NCBI RefSeq assembly: GCF_003640395.1
Contig: NZ_RBZQ01000003.1
Location: 455,908-519,907 of the forward strand
Length of the DNA: 64,000 bases
Origin: Stutzerimonas urumqiensis
GTDB lineage: Bacteria > Pseudomonadota > Gammaproteobacteria > Pseudomonadales > Pseudomonadaceae
Reading direction: 5' to 3'
The stretch's first letter is position 1. Every line of letters starts with the position of its first letter. Below, piece by piece: positions 61,187-64,000 of the stretch. The translations under genes were made by a program, and so were the position numbers. The notes below the pieces were generated by a model. That model was not told the origin of the DNA and searched no databases. It saw only the letters and a program-made list of their open reading frames with translations.

Positions 61187-62626
61187 ATGCCCCTTCGCAA
61201 AACCTTTGTTTCCATTACGGCAGGCGTGGCCCTCCTGAGCCAAGCCCTGCTCGCTCATGCGGAGCTACCCGACTTCACGCCCTTGGTAAAAGAAGCCTCG
61301 CCCGCGGTAGTTAATATCAGCACCACGCAGAAAGTCCCGCAACGAGGCAGCCCGTCCGGAATGCCGGACCTGGAAGGCTTGCCGCCAGCGCTTCGTGAGT
61401 TCTTCGAACATGGCGTACCGGGGATGCCAGGCTTTCCCGGAATGCCCGGCTCGCCGCAAGGACCGGATCGTCAGCGAGAAGCCCAGTCTCTCGGCTCTGG
61501 CTTCATCATTTCCGAGGACGGGTATGTGCTGACCAATAACCATGTGGTCGCCAACGCCGAAGAAATCATCGTTCGGCTGCCTGACCGTAGCGAATTGGAA
61601 GCCAAACTGATCGGTGCCGATCCACGCACCGATGTGGCTCTGCTAAAGATCGAAGCAGATGACCTGCCTACGGTAAAGCTTGGCAACTCGAAAGACCTTG
61701 AGGCCGGTGAATGGGTCGTCGCGATCGGATCTCCCTTCGGCTTCGATCATACGGTGACCGCTGGCATCGTCAGCGCAACGGGACGTAGCTTGCCGAACGA
61801 GAACTACGTGCCCTTCATCCAGACCGACGTGGCCATTAATCCAGGCAATTCCGGCGGCCCGCTGTTCAACCTGGACGGCGAGGTGGTGGGAATCAACTCG
61901 CAAATCTTCACGCGTTCGGGCGGCTTCATGGGCCTCTCGTTTGCCATACCGATTGATGTCGCAATGGACGTGGCGAATCAGCTGCGTACCGAAGGCAAGG
62001 TCAGTCGCGGCTGGCTGGGCGTGGTCATCCAGGAGGTCAACAAGGACCTGGCCGAGTCCTTTGGCCTTGAGCGTCCTGCCGGCGCACTGGTAGCCCAGGT
62101 GATGGAAAACAGCCCCGCGCAAAAAGGCGGACTGAAAGTTGGCGACGTCATTATCAACATGAACGGCGAACCGATCCTGACGTCCGGTGATCTGCCTCAT
62201 CTGGTCGGCGTGTTGAAGCCAGGTAGCAAGGCTAACCTCGAGGTGATTCGTGATGGCGAGCGGCGCAATGTGACCATCACCATCGGCACGCTACCGGGCG
62301 ACGACGAGCTCATGGCCGCAAGCGGCAACCCTGACACGCAGCAGAGCAGCAATCGGCTCGGCGTGACGGTCGCTGAATTGACGGACGAGCAGAAGAAGGC
62401 GATGGAGCTTGAGCAAGGCGTCGTGATCAATGAGGTTCGCAACGGTCCAGCAGCCCGCATCGGTCTGCGGCGCGGCGATGTCATCACGCACCTCAATAAC
62501 AGGGCTATTGATTCGGTTAAGACCTTCCAGGAGGTCGCCGAGGATCTGCCGAAGAACCGCTCCGTATCGATGCGAGTGTTGCGTCAGGGACGGGCGAGCT
62601 TCATAACCTTCGAGCTTTCGCAGTAA
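61187..62626 (+). CDS. mucD: Periplasmic Do-family serine protease (MucD/DegP)
   Basis: 479 aa. Signal peptide ending LLAHA; protease triad His in YVLTNNHVVANAEEI, Asp in PRTDVALLKIEA, Ser in NPGNSGGPLFNLDG. Two PDZ domains follow (GWLGVVIQEVNKDLAESFGL...; LGVTVAELTDEQKKAMEL...). A Gly/Pro/Met-rich loop (HGVPGMPGFPGMPGSPQGP) precedes the core. ATG 61187 has GTGAGGA upstream. It degrades misfolded envelope proteins; in P. aeruginosa MucD restrains AlgU. Here it is monocistronic, not behind algU-mucABC. Confidence 0.93.
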   Translation: MPLRKTFVSITAGVALLSQALLAHAELPDFTPLVKEASPAVVNISTTQKVPQRGSPSGMPDLEGLPPALREFFEHGVPGMPGFPGMPGSPQGPDRQREAQSLGSGFIISEDGYVLTNNHVVANAEEIIVRLPDRSELEAKLIGADPRTDVALLKIEADDLPTVKLGNSKDLEAGEWVVAIGSPFGFDHTVTAGIVSATGRSLPNENYVPFIQTDVAINPGNSGGPLFNLDGEVVGINSQIFTRSGGFMGLSFAIPIDVAMDVANQLRTEGKVSRGWLGVVIQEVNKDLAESFGLERPAGALVAQVMENSPAQKGGLKVGDVIINMNGEPILTSGDLPHLVGVLKPGSKANLEVIRDGERRNVTITIGTLPGDDELMAASGNPDTQQSSNRLGVTVAELTDEQKKAMELEQGVVINEVRNGPAARIGLRRGDVITHLNNRAIDSVKTFQEVAEDLPKNRSVSMRVLRQGRASFITFELSQ

Positions 62627-62637
62627 CTTTCACGCTC

Positions 62638-62670
62638 ATGCCGCCCGGCGTATCTCCGGGCGGCATTCTC
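62638..62670 (+). terminator. Terminator of the MucD-like gene
   Basis: Perfect 11-bp stem ATGCCGCCCGG/CCGGGCGGCAT with a 7-nt loop and a TCTCTCC tail. Confidence 0.8.
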
Positions 62671-62749
62671 TCCGCCGCGCTGCGCTTCATGTCGTCCAAA
62701 CCAAACGACGCCAGGGCTTCCAGCCCTTCACCGATAAGCGCACAAAACA

Positions 62750-62983
62750 TCAGCTATCGGTAGTCCGGTCTGTCGCGATCACATCCGACTGAGCGGCCAC
62801 TGGCTCAGGCGGTTCGATACCCCAACCACCGAATTCATACCAGTCATCCCCAAACATCTCCATAGGATGCATGGTTCTGTCCGCACCGTTCCCGCAAGCC
62901 AGAGATTCAGCCGGACAATAACGATCACAGCCCCAGCAAATGCGCTCTGGATGCTTGGGGAGTAAAGGGAATTTCTTTGCCAT
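62750..62983 (-). CDS. DUF3079-type small protein with Cys cluster
   Basis: 77 aa. MAKKFPLLPKHPERICWGCDRYCPAESLACGNGADRTMHPMEMFGDDWYEF: the four-Cys pattern CWGCDRYCPAESLAC suggests a metal or Fe-S site, and the whole matches DUF3079 as I recall it. AGGAGG lies upstream of ATG 62983. Function unknown. Confidence 0.8.
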   Translation of the reverse strand: MAKKFPLLPKHPERICWGCDRYCPAESLACGNGADRTMHPMEMFGDDWYEFGGWGIEPPEPVAAQSDVIATDRTTDS

Positions 62984-63118
62984 CGGACGGTGCCTCCTGA
63001 GCGAGCAACCGCAGTCAGGCTAGCGAAGAGGAACGGGACCAGAATTGATCGGACTCAAGAAAACCGGACAAAGCTCGGTCATTCTCGAGCGCGCCATCTT
63101 CAGTGATGGCCTACTCCA

Positions 63119-63601
63119 TTAGCGCAACTTCCAAAGTCCCACGGCCAAGGCGCCAATAATCGTCGTGAATGCGACCAAGCCCCACTGAGCCATCGATAGC
63201 CCGAGAAGAGGCTCCAGTACATCACCGCACATTCCGGTAGCTTGGAATACGGTAGGCCACCACTCGGCTAGCGGACTGGCATCGGTTAACAATTGCATAC
63301 GGTCGATGCCGCAACTAGCGCCAGGATGCGATTGCACATAGACCAGCCTGGCGGCCACAGCCAAGCCTGAGCCGGCAAGAATTAGACTTGCCCAGCCAGC
63401 AACTCGATTAGCACTACGGTTGCTGGTAACCGAGCCAACCAAAGCTACAAGGGCAATCACTAGAAATATATAACGCTGAATGATGCAAAGTGGGCACGGA
63501 TACTGCCCCATCAGTTCCTGTATCGCAACCGCTCCCAGCACGAGCGTGAAGCAAACCAGGCTCAATAAAAAAAGCAAAAAACGATCCGATGTGTATATCA
63601 C
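63119..63601 (-). CDS. dsbB: Disulfide bond formation protein DsbB
   Basis: 160-aa inner-membrane quinone-dependent oxidant of DsbA. Four transmembrane helices; redox pair 1 CPLC at 36-39 (YPCPLCIIQRY), pair 2 Cys97 and Cys125 in the second periplasmic loop. GTG 63601 chosen: GAGGGG lies 6 nt upstream and it gives family length; longer frames add unrelated sequence. The nearest downstream gene is the DUF3079 protein. Confidence 0.92.
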   Translation of the reverse strand: MIYTSDRFLLFLLSLVCFTLVLGAVAIQELMGQYPCPLCIIQRYIFLVIALVALVGSVTSNRSANRVAGWASLILAGSGLAVAARLVYVQSHPGASCGIDRMQLLTDASPLAEWWPTVFQATGMCGDVLEPLLGLSMAQWGLVAFTTIIGALAVGLWKLR

Positions 63602-63873
63602 TATATTCCCCTCATTATGGAACCCACTTAAGCAGCAGAATAAGGGAGAAAATAGCCAAGTGCGACAAGCGCAGCGATGGGAGAGTGCGATCAATTGTTG
63701 ATCGGCCAGCAAATGACGAGAAGAATGCTCGCTGCCGAACCGAACCACAGAACGGCAGGCTTGATGCGTACCGCGGATAGAGATTACCTGTTCCCTCGGC
63801 GTCTTGGACATGCTCGCTGGCGATGCAGTTGAAGCCAGCGCCACAGGCGCTCAGGTTACCATCGCGCAAAGAC
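63602..63873. other. Gap between dsbB and the rRNA terminator
   Basis: About 270 bp with no convincing coding region; it must contain the leftward dsbB promoter. Confidence 0.4.
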
Positions 63874-63903
63874 AAACGCCCCGACCGATAGGCCGAGGCG
63901 TTT
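63874..63903 (-). terminator. rrn operon terminator
   Basis: Read on the minus strand, AAACGCCTCGGCC pairs with GGTCGGGGCGTTT around a 4-nt loop (G-U tolerated), directly after the 5S 3' end and followed by a T-containing tail. Confidence 0.85.
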
Positions 63904-63910
63904 GGGATAG

Positions 63911-64000
63911 GAGCTTGACGATGACCTACTCTCACATGGGGAGACCCCACACTACCATCGGCGATGCGTCGTTTCACTTCTGAGTTCGGGATGGGATCAG
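63911..64000 (-). rRNA. rrf: 5S ribosomal RNA (3' part, cut by window edge)
   Basis: The minus strand reads CTGATCCCATCCCGAACTCA...GAAGTGAAACGACGCATCGCCGATGGTAGTGTGGGG...GTCATCGTCAAGCTC in segments, the 3' 90 nt of a gammaproteobacterial 5S rRNA. The 5' 25-30 nt and the rest of the rrn operon lie beyond position 64000. Confidence 0.95.

Overview
The window reads as about 64 kb of a Pseudomonas chromosome, most likely the P. stutzeri group (Stutzerimonas). This is inferred from the high GC content and from a familiar pseudomonad gene order (gpmI - envC - ctpA - hisF/A/H/B - asmA - mutY - yggX - tRNA-Phe, then an aot-type amino-acid ABC transporter and tRNA-Thr). No database search was possible.

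Left core, 1-31861. A truncated gpmI is followed by an envC/ctpA/DUF610 cell-envelope run, two tandem solute-binding proteins, and a leftward histidine operon (hisB, hisH, DUF2164, hisA, a small chorismate mutase, hisF). Then come asmA-mutY-yggX, tRNA-Phe, an orphan arsB, a BCCT (betT-like) transporter, a gntP-type permease, a copper/silver RND efflux operon (cusC-B-A-F type), a four-gene basic amino-acid ABC transporter, a methyltransferase and an intact tRNA-Thr(UGU).

Genomic island, about 31812-58802. The last 50 nt of tRNA-Thr recur at 58753-58802 with one mismatch. A DUF4102-type tyrosine integrase lies just inside the right end, and GGGTAGGG repeats sit near both ends, so a 27-kb integrated element is well supported. 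Its left third (31.9-36.5 kb) holds a structured leader, an XRE regulator, a P22-antirepressor-like protein, two unknown proteins, a remarkable 183-bp array of alternating 7-bp half-sites at exact 16-bp steps, and a divergent tyrosine recombinase behind nested inverted repeats. The middle (36.7-53.7 kb) is a surface-polysaccharide locus with its own sulfation supply: TauE-type exporter, CysQ, a CysD with a 190-residue N-terminal extension, CysNC, two sulfotransferases, an RgpF-like protein, a Wzt/Wzm exporter whose permease carries a TPR domain, rmlBDAC and a family 2 glycosyltransferase. It is scarred by an intact IS5-family element, a 205-bp IS relic that creates a chimeric reading frame, and a 139-bp MITE-like insertion that lengthens RmlD. 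The right end carries a hipBA toxin-antitoxin pair with three operators spaced 50 bp apart.

Right core, 58803-64000. The original tRNA-Thr terminator is followed by an lrgAB/cidAB-type pair, a KGG-repeat stress protein, a MucD/DegP protease, a DUF3079 protein, dsbB, and the 3' end of a 5S rRNA with its terminator on the minus strand.

How the parts fit: CysD/CysNC would make PAPS, the sulfotransferases would use it on a rhamnose-containing glycan exported by Wzm/Wzt, CysQ would remove the PAP product, and the TauE-like protein could deal with sulfur-anion overflow. That integration is inference from gene content.
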